This document shows, piece after piece, positions 1 through 6,768 of a DNA stretch of 10,419 nt. This stretch comes from an uncultured Clostridium sp. (GTDB lineage Bacteria; Bacillota; Clostridia; Lachnospirales; Lachnospiraceae). How positions within the stretch are numbered: the first letter of the stretch is position 1; the number at the start of each line of letters is the position of its first letter. The DNA lies in NCBI GenBank assembly GCA_900541315.1, contig UQJF01000111.1, positions 1 to 10,419 of the forward strand. Direction: 5' to 3'. The translations under genes and the position numbers were made by a program. The notes below the pieces were generated by a model. That model saw nothing but the letters and a program-made list of their open reading frames with translations. It had not been told where the DNA came from and ran no database searches.

Positions 1-91
1 GCGACTGGCGGAAAATCGGCCGCAAAAGCAAGTGCATGAAAGACTCCGAGAGTACATCATACAGATTATAAAAAGGATATGGATACAAAAA

Positions 92-751
92 ATGAAAGAA
101 AAAAGCTTCCTGCAGCTGCAGGCTTACGATTCCATAAAAAATGGTATTTTAAACGGTGAATTAGTACCGGGCCAGCTCTATTCCGAAACAAAGCTGTCCG
201 CCCAAATAGGGATTTCCCGAACCCCCATGCGTGAAGCTCTCCAGTGTTTAAGCCAGGACGGTTATATCACCATCATACCAAGCAAGGGTTTTATGATCCG
301 TCAGTTAAACGAAAAGGATATGAAAGACAGTATCCAGATCCGCTGTGCCATCGAAGGCTTCTGTACTACTGTGATCGCCTCACAGGCAGATACAAAAGAG
401 GGCAAACGGCTGCTGAACAACCTGAAAATGATCCTGGATAATATGGAAGAAGCATTAAATTCTGATTCATTAGAGGATTTCATTTATTATGACCATCAGT
501 TCCATCTTCTGATCGTTAATTATCTCCATAATGATGAATTTAACCAGATCTTTCAGCGCCTGCTGTACCTGATCCACTTAACATCCCAGGATGCCCTTTC
601 CGCAGAAGGCCGGATCCAGGGAACCATAGATGAGCATCTGGCTTATTACAATGCAGTAAAAGAAGGAAATGGACAAAAAGCTTACAATATCATGATTGAA
701 CATCTGATGATGCCTCTTAAGGTACATGAGAAGAAAAGTGAAAGAAAATAA
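92..751 (+). CDS. GntR family transcriptional regulator, FCD (FadR-like) subfamily
   Basis: 219 aa DNA-binding regulator. Residues about 8-70 form a winged helix-turn-helix, with the typical GntR pattern of an SRTPMREAL recognition-helix region (42-50) and a wing around GYITIIPSKGF (57-67). Residues about 76-210 form an all-helical FCD effector domain. Asp134 and His138 (in DHQFH), His182 and His204 match the Asp plus three His that bind a metal in this family, which suggests a small carboxylic acid ligand. The ATG at 92 is preferred because the winged-helix homology starts just after it. The frame stays open to the window edge, with a GTG at 32, but that extension has no plausible ribosome binding site and is not part of the fold. 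The site before 92 is itself weak (AAAAGGA at 71-77, GGA at 81-83). The target operon lies outside the window or is unknown: the next genes are the convergent riboflavin operon, which its own riboswitch controls. Confidence 0.9.
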   Translation: MKEKSFLQLQAYDSIKNGILNGELVPGQLYSETKLSAQIGISRTPMREALQCLSQDGYITIIPSKGFMIRQLNEKDMKDSIQIRCAIEGFCTTVIASQADTKEGKRLLNNLKMILDNMEEALNSDSLEDFIYYDHQFHLLIVNYLHNDEFNQIFQRLLYLIHLTSQDALSAEGRIQGTIDEHLAYYNAVKEGNGQKAYNIMIEHLMMPLKVHEKKSERK

Positions 752-754
752 TAC

Positions 755-779
755 AAAAGCCGCCTATCTGGCGGCTTTT
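755..779. terminator. Bidirectional intrinsic terminator between GntR gene and ribH
   Basis: Perfect 10-bp inverted repeat: AAAAGCCGCC at 755-764 and GGCGGCTTTT at 770-779, with a 5-base loop. A-runs and T-runs flank the GC core symmetrically, so the hairpin ends in U-rich RNA on either strand. It lies 3 bases after the GntR stop codon and 27 bases beyond the ribH stop codon, so it can end both convergent units. Confidence 0.93.
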
Positions 780-806
780 ATGCGTTTATGATCCGAATTT
801 TACTGT

Positions 807-1274
807 TTAGCCTTCCAGCTGGCGTACCAGGTTCACCATCTCAATGGCTCCAAGGGCACAGTCATAGCCCTTGTTTCCTGCTTTTGTTCCTGCACGCTCA
901 ATAGCCTGTTCAATGTTATCAGTAGTCAGCACTCCAAACATAACCGGAATGTCGCTTGAAAGAGATACATTGGCGATTCCTTTTGAAACCTCACTGCAAA
1001 CATAATCATAATGGCTGGTTGCTCCCCTTATAACAGCTCCAAGGCAGATCACTGCATCATATTTTCCGCTTTTGGCCATTTTAGATGCGATCAGCGGGAT
1101 CTCAAATGCACCTGGAACCCATGCAAGGTCAATATCTTCATCTTTTACATCATGGCGCAGCAGGCCATCTCTGGCACCTGCCACTAATTTAGATACGATA
1201 AATTCATTAAATCTGGCTGCTACGATTCCTACTTTAATCTCTTTTGCTACTACTTTTCCTTCTAATGTACGCAT
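807..1274 (-). CDS. ribH: 6,7-dimethyl-8-ribityllumazine synthase (riboflavin synthase beta chain)
   Basis: 155 aa, the usual length. It condenses 5-amino-6-ribitylaminouracil with 3,4-dihydroxy-2-butanone 4-phosphate to give 6,7-dimethyl-8-ribityllumazine, the substrate of RibE. Expected residues are all present and fall at the positions known from the Bacillus enzyme: Phe22 in RFNEF (substrate stacking), the WVPGAFEIP loop (52-60), the [14 protein letters not shown] segment with catalytic His88, and Arg127 before the AGTKAGNKG phosphate-binding loop. Family members assemble into icosahedral capsids or pentamers in the cytoplasm; which form occurs here cannot be read from sequence. It is the last gene of the operon, 98 bases after ribBA, with an AGAAAGGAAA ribosome binding site at 1283-1292. 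The bidirectional terminator at 755-779 ends the transcript. Confidence 0.98.
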   Translation of the reverse strand: MRTLEGKVVAKEIKVGIVAARFNEFIVSKLVAGARDGLLRHDVKDEDIDLAWVPGAFEIPLIASKMAKSGKYDAVICLGAVIRGATSHYDYVCSEVSKGIANVSLSSDIPVMFGVLTTDNIEQAIERAGTKAGNKGYDCALGAIEMVNLVRQLEG

Positions 1275-1372
1275 ATTTTTTATTTCCTTTCTATTTTATG
1301 TATATATTTATGTGTGATCCGCTCATTTTTCCTCAAAAATGGCTGTTTTCATTTTGAACTGCACTTTATTAT

Positions 1373-2590
1373 CTACTGCAGCATATGTCCCATACGTATT
1401 TTCTTGGTCTGAAGATAAAAATGGTCATATTCTGTTTCCTGCATCTGGATAGGCACACGCTCTGTGATCTTAAGTCCAAAAGCAGATAACTGATACACTT
1501 TATCCGGGTTATTAGTCAGCAGACGCATGCTCCTTACTCCCAGATCCCTTAATATCTGGGCTCCAATATAATATTCTCTTTCATCCCCTTTAAATCCAAG
1601 AGCAAGATTTGCTTCTAATGTGTCCATTCCCTGTTCCTGCAGCTCATAGGCTCTTAATTTATTGATCAGGCCTATGCCTCTGCCTTCCTGGCGCATATAC
1701 AGCACAATGCCTCTGCCTTCTTTTTCAATCTGGGTCATGGCTGATGCAAACTGCTGGCCACAGTCACAGCGCAGGGACCCGAACACATCACCTGTAAGGC
1801 ATTCTGAATGGACTCTGCAAAGCACGTTTTCGCCATTTCCTATGTCACCCTTTACCAGCGCTACATGATGTTCACCATTTAACTGGTTTATATATCCATA
1901 AGCCGTAAATTCTCCATATTTTGTAGGCATTTTCGTTATAGTCACCTGCTCAACCAGATGTTCATGGACTTTTCTGTACTCCTGAAGATCTTTAATGGTA
2001 ATAAATTTAATATTCCATTTTTTCGCCAGCTCCTTTAACTGCGGGGTACGCATCATAGTTCCATCTTCTTTCATGATCTCACAGCAAAGGCCACATTCCT
2101 TTAAACCAGCCAGACGGCACAGGTCAACCGTTGCTTCTGTATGTCCATTGCGCTCTAAAACACCGTTTTTCTTTGCAAGAAGCGGGAACATATGGCCCGG
2201 TCTTCTGAAATCTTCCGGTTTTGCATCTTCTGCCACACACCGCATGGCTGTAACAGAACGCTCTGCAGCGGAAATTCCAGTGGTGGTATCCACACAGTCG
2301 ATGGATACAGTAAATGCAGTTTCATGATTATCTGTATTTGTCGTCACCATCTGTGGCAGTTTTAATTTTTCCACAAAAGCTTCTGACATAGGCATACAGA
2401 TCAGTCCCTTTCCGTGTACTGCCATAAAATTAATATTCTCTGTAGTTGCATATTCTGCCGCACAGATAAAATCTCCTTCATTTTCCCTGTCAGGGTCGTC
2501 AGTAACAAGGATCAGTTTTCCCTGTCTTAAATCTTCTAACGCTTCCTCCACTGTATTAAATCCATTTTCTGTATTCTTTGTCTGATCCAT
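1373..2590 (-). CDS. ribBA: Bifunctional 3,4-dihydroxy-2-butanone-4-phosphate synthase / GTP cyclohydrolase II
   Basis: 405 aa fusion catalysing both entry reactions of riboflavin synthesis. The N-terminal RibB domain (about 12-205) has the acidic metal-binding loop [10 protein letters not shown] (31-40), [12 protein letters not shown] (104-115), RRPGHMFPL (129-137), His150 in NGHTEA and Glu171 in CCEIMKEDG; it makes dihydroxybutanone phosphate from ribulose 5-phosphate. The C-terminal RibA domain (about 210-400) carries the zinc ligands Cys264, Cys275 and Cys277 in [16 protein letters not shown], then [12 protein letters not shown] (300-311) and LLTNNPDK (357-364); it opens GTP to the diaminopyrimidine precursor. 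Start choice: the ATG at 2590 has an excellent AGGAG site (complement of 2598-2602) 7 bases upstream. The frame could extend to a TTG at 2674, but that has no ribosome binding site and would add 28 residues absent from the family. It lies 80 bases after ribE and 98 bases before ribH. Confidence 0.97.
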   Translation of the reverse strand: MDQTKNTENGFNTVEEALEDLRQGKLILVTDDPDRENEGDFICAAEYATTENINFMAVHGKGLICMPMSEAFVEKLKLPQMVTTNTDNHETAFTVSIDCVDTTTGISAAERSVTAMRCVAEDAKPEDFRRPGHMFPLLAKKNGVLERNGHTEATVDLCRLAGLKECGLCCEIMKEDGTMMRTPQLKELAKKWNIKFITIKDLQEYRKVHEHLVEQVTITKMPTKYGEFTAYGYINQLNGEHHVALVKGDIGNGENVLCRVHSECLTGDVFGSLRCDCGQQFASAMTQIEKEGRGIVLYMRQEGRGIGLINKLRAYELQEQGMDTLEANLALGFKGDEREYYIGAQILRDLGVRSMRLLTNNPDKVYQLSAFGLKITERVPIQMQETEYDHFYLQTKKIRMGHMLQ

Positions 2591-2670
2591 GATAGTTCTC
2601 CTCTCTGCTGCAATATATTTCAATATCTTTATGGTTGATCTTTTATCAGGCACACTCCCGGAATTTTTAA

Positions 2671-3342
2671 TCAATACCCATAGTGTGCCAGTTTCTCTCT
2701 GGTTATCCCCTGATTTTTTTTCTCACTTGTATTTATCGCTGTTTCATAAGGTTTTATCTCATTTGTAAACTTTTCCACATATTTTCCTACAATATCATTT
2801 TCCAGATTGACCATATCACCTTTTTTACGTTCTCCCAGTGTGGTGATCTTTCGTGTATGGGGAATCGTAGAAACAGAAAAAGTTGTCTGTGTTACTTTCG
2901 CTACTGTAAGGCTGATACCATCAATAGCAACTGACCCCTTTTCCACAATATAGCGAAGTATTTCCAGCGATGCTTCTATGGTATACCAGATTGCCAGACT
3001 GTCTTCTTTTATTTCTGTGATCTTTCCAGTTCCATCAATATGCCCCGATACGATATGACCTCCAAACCTGCCGTCCGCTGCCATGGCCCGCTCCAGATTC
3101 ACGCTGCTTCCCGGCTTTAACATTTTAAGAGAAGTGCGGTTTAATGTTTCATGCATTACATCTGCCTGGAATTCATTCTTAGAAAATGCTGTAACCGTAA
3201 GACAGATCCCATTTACTGCAATGCTGTCTCCTTTATGGATATCGTTCATGATCTTACTGGCCTTTATGGTAAGGACTGCCTGGCTGTCAGTTTTCATGAT
3301 CTTACTGATGATACCTTTTTCTTCAATGATCCCTGTAAACAT
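2671..3342 (-). CDS. ribE: Riboflavin synthase, alpha chain
   Basis: 223 aa, typical length. It dismutates two 6,7-dimethyl-8-ribityllumazine molecules into riboflavin and the pyrimidinedione that RibH reuses. The two tandem lumazine-binding barrels are visible. Barrel 1 starts MFTGIIEE and has [13 protein letters not shown] (38-50) and [16 protein letters not shown] (91-106). Barrel 2 has [13 protein letters not shown] (135-147), VSTIPHT (157-163) and [14 protein letters not shown] (178-191). Cys47 and His101 correspond to catalytic-site residues Cys48 and His102 of the E. coli enzyme. The final 30 residues are a polar tail without family motifs. The start overlaps the end of ribD by 20 bases, with an AAGGAG site inside ribD (complement of 3355-3360), so the two are probably translationally coupled. 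Some annotations call this gene ribB or ribC; the symbol follows the function. Confidence 0.97.
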   Translation of the reverse strand: MFTGIIEEKGIISKIMKTDSQAVLTIKASKIMNDIHKGDSIAVNGICLTVTAFSKNEFQADVMHETLNRTSLKMLKPGSSVNLERAMAADGRFGGHIVSGHIDGTGKITEIKEDSLAIWYTIEASLEILRYIVEKGSVAIDGISLTVAKVTQTTFSVSTIPHTRKITTLGERKKGDMVNLENDIVGKYVEKFTNEIKPYETAINTSEKKNQGITREKLAHYGY

Positions 3343-4450
3343 TTCTCTCTATCTCTCCTTCCACAAGCAGGTCTTCTCCCAGAACACTTATCTTTTTATG
3401 TCTGAGGAAAAAAGCCTGATCCGGTTCTTCCACTCCTCTTCCTTCTACCGGAGTCTTAGCTGTTATCCCACCAAAAAGCTTTGGTGCTATATATGCCTGT
3501 ATTTTCTGGACAACCCCAGCCTCTAACGCCGCCCAATTAAGAGTGCCTCCTCCTTCTAACAGGATACTGTCTATCTTCTCCCTTCCCAGTTGTTCCATAA
3601 GAAGATCCAGGTTAATGTGACCCATATTTTTCTCTGTTAAAAGTATTTTGCAGCCAGCTTCTTTATAGGGCTTTTGCAGTTTTTCATCTGGTACGCAACA
3701 GGCAATAATGGTAGGAATATCTTTTGCCGTTTTTACGATCTTTGAGGTAAGAGGCATCTTTAAATGGGTATCGCAGATAATGCGGACAGGATTTCTTCCC
3801 CCTTCTATACGGCAGTTAAGCATAGGATCATCTGCAAGCACTGTACCGATCCCTACCATGATCGCTGTATTTTTCTTTCGCTGTTCATGTACATGATGTC
3901 TGGCTTCTTCCCCGGTCACCCACCTGGAAGCGCCGGTATAAGCAGCAATCTTTCCATCCATTGTCATAGCGTACTTCATGGTCACATAAGGGCGTCCCGT
4001 CTGGATATAGTGAAAAAATACCTGATTTAACCTGTCGCACTCTTCTCTCAGTACATGCTCTGTTACCTGTATTCCGTGGTCCCTCAAAATCTGGATCCCT
4101 TTTCCTCCCACTAACGGATTTGGATCCCCGGAACCAGTCACTACCCGGCCGATACCTGCTTCTATGATCGCATCTGTACAGGGGGGTTGTTTGCCATGAT
4201 GGCAGCAGGGCTCTAACGTTACATAAATGGTTGCCCCTTCTGGTGACTGGGTACAGGAAGCTAATGCATTCCGCTCTGCGTGGGGTTCTCCATATTTCTC
4301 ATGGTATCCCTGGCCAATGATACAGCCGTTTTTTACGATCACTGCACCAACCACTGGATTGGGAGCTGTATAACCATATCCTTTCTTTGCCAGTTCCATA
4401 GCTAAAACCATATATTTTTCGTCTTCACTGTAATTTTCTATAGTTTTCAA
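3323..4450 (-). CDS. ribD: Bifunctional diaminohydroxyphosphoribosylaminopyrimidine deaminase / 5-amino-6-(5-phosphoribosylamino)uracil reductase
   Basis: 375 aa from a TTG start. It carries out steps two and three of the pathway: deamination of the pyrimidine, then NADPH-dependent reduction of the ribosyl side chain. The N-terminal deaminase domain (about 8-150) has the zinc site His57 and Glu59 in HAERNA, with Cys82 and Cys91 in the EPCCHHGKQPPC motif. The reductase domain (about 153-370) begins with RPYVTMKYAMTMDGKIA and contains ILLEGGGTLN (297-306) and the IAPKLFGG strand (321-328). TTG at 4450 is chosen because a near-perfect AAGGAGG (complement of 4458-4464) sits exactly 7 bases upstream and the family-typical DEKYM-type N-terminus follows within 14 residues. 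The longer frame from GTG at 4513 would place that ribosome binding site inside the gene and add residues with no homology. First gene of the operon. Confidence 0.96.
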   Translation of the reverse strand: MKTIENYSEDEKYMVLAMELAKKGYGYTAPNPVVGAVIVKNGCIIGQGYHEKYGEPHAERNALASCTQSPEGATIYVTLEPCCHHGKQPPCTDAIIEAGIGRVVTGSGDPNPLVGGKGIQILRDHGIQVTEHVLREECDRLNQVFFHYIQTGRPYVTMKYAMTMDGKIAAYTGASRWVTGEEARHHVHEQRKKNTAIMVGIGTVLADDPMLNCRIEGGRNPVRIICDTHLKMPLTSKIVKTAKDIPTIIACCVPDEKLQKPYKEAGCKILLTEKNMGHINLDLLMEQLGREKIDSILLEGGGTLNWAALEAGVVQKIQAYIAPKLFGGITAKTPVEGRGVEEPDQAFFLRHKKISVLGEDLLVEGEIERNVYRDH

Positions 4451-4457
4451 ATGTCCG

Positions 4458-4464
4458 CCTCCTT
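4458..4464 (-). promoter_or_regulatory. Strong ribosome binding site that fixes the TTG start of ribD
   Basis: The minus strand reads AAGGAGG here, followed by 7 bases and then TTG at 4450. No ATG or GTG lies at a usable distance, so this site decides in favour of the TTG start. Confidence 0.85.
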
Positions 4465-4553
4465 GCTGCTCTCCTAAACGTTTAACCGGCACATGCACCA
4501 TTAGCACGTTCACATCATAAGATGCTGGGGCAATTCTAATATGTATGGCAATG

Positions 4554-4596
4554 AAAAAACGCCCCGGAGCCTATCTCATTCTCCAGAGCGTTTTTT
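4554..4596 (-). terminator. Second (distal) terminator in the rib leader
   Basis: Inverted repeat of 16 bases: AAAAAACGCCCCGGAG at 4554-4569 and CTCCAGAGCGTTTTTT at 4581-4596, with an 11-base loop. In the minus-strand RNA all positions pair if two G-U pairs are allowed, and the hairpin ends in six U. It lies between the FMN riboswitch and ribD, about 145 bases downstream of the aptamer. The symmetric A/T flanks could also stop plus-strand transcription. Its upstream arm contains GCTCTGGA, the same eight bases as the upstream arm of the proximal terminator at 4654-4686. Confidence 0.9.
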
Positions 4597-4653
4597 GTAA
4601 AAATTTGGAAATTCAGAAAACTTTTCAGCCAGCCCAGACATTCTTTAAAAACT

Positions 4654-4686
4654 AAAAAGCTCTGAAACAATCACTGTTCCAGAGCT
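4654..4686 (-). terminator. First (proximal) terminator in the rib leader, likely riboswitch-controlled
   Basis: Minus-strand RNA forms a 12-bp stem: AGCTCTGGAACA (4686 to 4675) with TGTTTCAGAGCT (4669 to 4658), one G-U pair, a 5-base loop, then a run of U. It starts about 55 bases after the aptamer, the normal place for the expression platform of a transcription-terminating FMN riboswitch. I expect FMN binding to favour this hairpin. Confidence 0.88.
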
Positions 4687-4741
4687 GATATCCAACAAAT
4701 ATCTGATACTGCATTCTACCGTATCTTTTATCCCGTTCTCT

Positions 4742-4849
4742 ATCTTCTTTCATCCAGACTATACTGTCGGCCTCGGAATCTCACCGAATCATACCTTGCG
4801 GCTCGTGGGCTATACCACCGGTAGGGAATCTCACCCTGCCCTGAAGATC
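4742..4849 (-). promoter_or_regulatory. FMN riboswitch (RFN element)
   Basis: The minus strand shows the conserved RFN blocks in order. These are a closing stem GATCTTC (4849-4843) pairing with GAAGAT (4747-4742), then AGGGCAGGGTGAGATTCCC, then TACCGGTGGTATAGCCCACGAGC, then GATTCGGTGAGATTCCGAGG, then CCGACAGTATAGTCTGGATG. Internal hairpin loops with GGTGAGATTCC occur twice, as expected for the pseudo-symmetric FMN aptamer. It sits in the leader of ribD-ribE-ribBA-ribH, directly downstream of a good promoter. In known cases FMN binding reduces transcription of the operon; the two terminators downstream support a transcriptional mechanism here. Confidence 0.97.
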
Positions 4850-4869
4850 ATATGCACTTGTTAGTTATA

Positions 4870-4898
4870 ACTATAATACTATTTTCCGGAAATTGCAA
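4870..4898 (-). promoter_or_regulatory. Vegetative-type promoter of the riboflavin operon
   Basis: On the minus strand, a -35 box TTGCAA (4898-4893), a 17-base spacer and a -10 box TATAGT (4875-4870). Transcription would start near 4863, about 14 bases before the riboswitch closing stem. Confidence 0.75.
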
Positions 4899-4921
4899 TA
4901 GAAATCTTCCTGCTTTTGTAA

Positions 4922-5458
4922 TCAACAGCTGACCATCATTCCAGTAAATACCAGAATGCTGAAAATCAGGAAAACCGCAGCACCGAAAAAACACAGGAAT
5001 CCTCCAAACACAGGCTTTCCCGGGCGGTTTTCTGTGATAATATCCGGCCTGTTTGGAGCATAATATCCAACTACCTGCTTTCCCACATCTCCTTTTCCAG
5101 AAACTGACTTGCGGCTATAATACCAGTATTTTTTACCATTCACCGCATATTCGTAAGTCGGAAGATATATCTTTTCGCGGCGCAGCCGTGAACTTCCATC
5201 AGGCTGATTTTCCCAACTTTCAAATTCAGACTCTTCTACATCTACCACTTTCATCAGGGTACTGGCTGAGTATAACCTCACATCATGCTTATAAGTCTCT
5301 TGTGAGCTTTTTCTTTGAAGAATGCCAATCCAGGTCAAAAGCACTGCAGCAAGGCTGAGACCCAGGCCTGATGTAATATGTTCCATATATTGGAACGGCA
5401 GCGCTACCAGCGCGATCGCAAGGCTGAAACCGCACATTATGATCGTAATCTTTTTCAT
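4922..5458 (-). CDS. Membrane protein of unknown function, DUF3592-like
   Basis: 178 aa. Two hydrophobic segments at about 4-21 and 30-48, a soluble stretch of about 100 residues, then a C-terminal membrane segment at about 150-174. The soluble part has the layout of the DUF3592 family: a strand VVDVEE (71-76), then YLPTYEYAVNGKKYWYYS (98-115) and VGYYAPNRPD (130-139), as in proteins where a YxYxVNGxxY strand precedes a GYYxPxxP motif. The fold is a small beta domain held at the membrane; its function is not known. It is the last of three minus-strand genes, 46 bases after its neighbour. A strong AAGGAGG (5462-5468) lies only 3 bases before the ATG, an unusually short spacing, but the next in-frame ATG (5437) is too far away. 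I see no terminator after it before the rib promoter begins 23 bases on. Confidence 0.75.
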   Translation of the reverse strand: MKKITIIMCGFSLAIALVALPFQYMEHITSGLGLSLAAVLLTWIGILQRKSSQETYKHDVRLYSASTLMKVVDVEESEFESWENQPDGSSRLRREKIYLPTYEYAVNGKKYWYYSRKSVSGKGDVGKQVVGYYAPNRPDIITENRPGKPVFGGFLCFFGAAVFLIFSILVFTGMMVSC

Positions 5459-5504
5459 ATGCCTCCTTCTGCCACTAATGTGCTTTCTTAAACTTTCACT
5501 GCTT

Positions 5505-6377
5505 TTACACAGAACGGAACACGTCCACCAGGTCTGTAAACCAGTTCAGCTGGCGAATATAACGTTGGCGCAACTGTCCGGGATCTTCTTTTCCCTTACC
5601 AATATCAAAAAATGCATGCCCGCTGTGGACTGCAATATATATTTTTCCATCCTGGTTCAGATTGACAGCAAATTTTCCAAAAGAATTATCTGCCAGTTCC
5701 ATGATACGCTCTATCCGGCTGATCTTCAGAATGTGAAGAGCTTCCTGTTCATTATCACTGCTCAGATTAAACCGCTTATCAAAGGCTTCATTTCCGGTTT
5801 TGATCGTCCTGGAATGAAACAGCTTATCCATTTTATCCCTCGGCCAGAAAGTCAGCCAGGTCGGAAATTCCTGTTCAAGTTCGCACAGCATCCATTGTCC
5901 CCTATAAATCTCACGTTCATTCTTTTCCCACAGCCCGGTCTCCTCACGCTGGAATTCATCAACATCCGTCAGCTTAATGGTACACAGCTCTGACGTCAGT
6001 CCATGATATGTTCCCCTGATGTATCCGCTGCCACTGCAGTAACTATGACTGGGCAGCGGAATATTCGTATCTTTTGCATCCAGAAGATGAGGTAGCGGAT
6101 CCATTTGTATGTTTGTAAAAATATTGCCCACAATTTCCGGCACAATGGTATCATATGCCTGTTTGTTTGCTTTATCCCCGGCTTTGCCCTGGGTCATCCG
6201 GCCCAGCCCCAGCAATACAGCGCCTATAATAATCAACGCCATATTTCCCCCCAGGATAATGCCAAACAGGATTACAGCTCCGCCCAGTAACGAAAGAAGT
6301 TTTCCGCCTATCCTGCTGCCTTTGCTCTTATTCAGTTCCTGTGATAACTGCTCATCTGTCATTTTCTGCTCTTTCAT
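5505..6377 (-). CDS. Membrane-anchored protein of unknown function, DUF3137-like
   Basis: 290 aa. A polar N-terminus (1-24) precedes two adjoining hydrophobic segments at about 25-42 and 45-60, which form a membrane hairpin. A long soluble domain follows (about 70-290). Its middle resembles the DUF3137 pattern: YRGQWMLCELEQEFPTWLTF (158-177), then a GNEAFDKRF segment (195-203), an aligned helix ERIMEL (223-228), then GKIYIAVHSGHAFFDIG (244-260). The family assignment is by eye and moderate; the biochemical role is unknown. The N-terminus contains MTDEQLSQEL, echoed by MTDAELAKKL in the small protein encoded just upstream. It starts 15 bases after that gene, whose stop codon overlaps the AAGGAG of this gene's leader, so coupled translation is likely. 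An AGAGGA site lies closer to the chosen ATG. A start at Met6 is possible but has no better site. Confidence 0.72.
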   Translation of the reverse strand: MKEQKMTDEQLSQELNKSKGSRIGGKLLSLLGGAVILFGIILGGNMALIIIGAVLLGLGRMTQGKAGDKANKQAYDTIVPEIVGNIFTNIQMDPLPHLLDAKDTNIPLPSHSYCSGSGYIRGTYHGLTSELCTIKLTDVDEFQREETGLWEKNEREIYRGQWMLCELEQEFPTWLTFWPRDKMDKLFHSRTIKTGNEAFDKRFNLSSDNEQEALHILKISRIERIMELADNSFGKFAVNLNQDGKIYIAVHSGHAFFDIGKGKEDPGQLRQRYIRQLNWFTDLVDVFRSV

Positions 6378-6392
6378 AATCTTTTCCTCTCC

Positions 6393-6593
6393 TTATTCCA
6401 TGGAATCCATAGTTCTGTGTGAAAATAGTCTCCAAGCTGCTAATGTATCAATGCCTTCTACCGCCTGATAATGCCCCAACTTCTTTGCCAGTTCAGCATC
6501 TGTCATCCTGACAGGTTCAGCTGAAACAGAATTATTTGTTTTTTTCTTTATACATTCCTCCCTCGCATGTGTTCTGAAATAAAAGAAATCCAC
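6393..6593 (-). CDS. Small protein of unknown function, start uncertain
   Basis: Up to 66 aa. The part that reads as real protein is the C-terminal 38 residues, from about VRMTDAELAKKLGHYQAVEG to the end. There is no signal peptide or membrane segment in that part. Evidence for a gene: it directly precedes the DUF3137-like gene with a 15-base gap, and shares an MTDxxLxxxL motif with that protein's N-terminus. The start is unclear. The GTG at 6593 has no ribosome binding site and lies in a hairpin. A strong GAGGGAGG (6557-6564) is followed at 5 bases by an in-frame ATA (6551), and at 1 base by an out-of-frame ATG (6555) whose frame stops after seven codons. The ATG at 6506 lacks a site. A run of seven A (6539-6545) lies where a one-base change would join the ATG frame to the gene. 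It could be a genuine small gene, a frameshifted one, or a remnant. Confidence 0.45.
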   Translation of the reverse strand: MDFFYFRTHAREECIKKKTNNSVSAEPVRMTDAELAKKLGHYQAVEGIDTLAAWRLFSHRTMDSME

Positions 6594-6616
6594 CGTACTG
6601 TTATTGTACGATGGAT
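6577..6616 (-). promoter_or_regulatory. Leader hairpin with U-rich tail upstream of the three-gene cluster
   Basis: Inverted repeat 6588-6598 and 6606-6616 around a 7-base loop. Read as minus-strand RNA, ATCCATCGTAC pairs with GTACGGTGGAT over all 11 positions with one U-G pair. Read as plus-strand RNA the same position is a C-A mismatch. The hairpin is followed on the minus strand by TTTCTTTTATTT. This suggests a transcription attenuator or terminator acting on the minus strand, just before the small gene. Confidence 0.45.
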
Positions 6617-6768
6617 CTTATAAGATAACTATTAACCAAAGGTTAGGAATTGGGTAATACTTGCAAGATTCTTCTTAATCATGTTTGCATACCACAATAT
6701 ACTTATTTTCTTTCATTGATTCCCTCTCATTTTTATGATACGATACCTACTGACTTTTATTTATGATA

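Noticed and set aside
1..91. Possible C-terminal tail of an upstream gene at the left edge
   Set aside because: All three plus-strand frames are open at the left edge: one stops at 37-39, one at 69-71, and one runs on into the GntR gene. None has a recognisable motif in so few codons, so no gene can be assigned.
32..91. GTG at 32 as the start of the GntR regulator
   Set aside because: It has no ribosome binding site, the added 20 residues lie outside the winged-helix fold, and the ATG at 92 fits the family N-terminus.
1275..1372. Nine-codon frame (MKTAIFEEK) and weak AT hairpin between ribBA and ribH
   Set aside because: The hairpin is short and interrupted and the frame is too short to support. 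Nothing suggests a regulatory element or small gene.
2591..2674. TTG at 2674 as the start of RibBA
   Set aside because: It would overlap the ribE stop codon and add 28 residues not typical of the family, while the ATG at 2590 has a strong ribosome binding site at 7 bases.
2683..4030. Plus-strand open frames opposite ribE and ribD
   Set aside because: They are antisense shadows of well-conserved enzymes, without motifs or ribosome binding sites.
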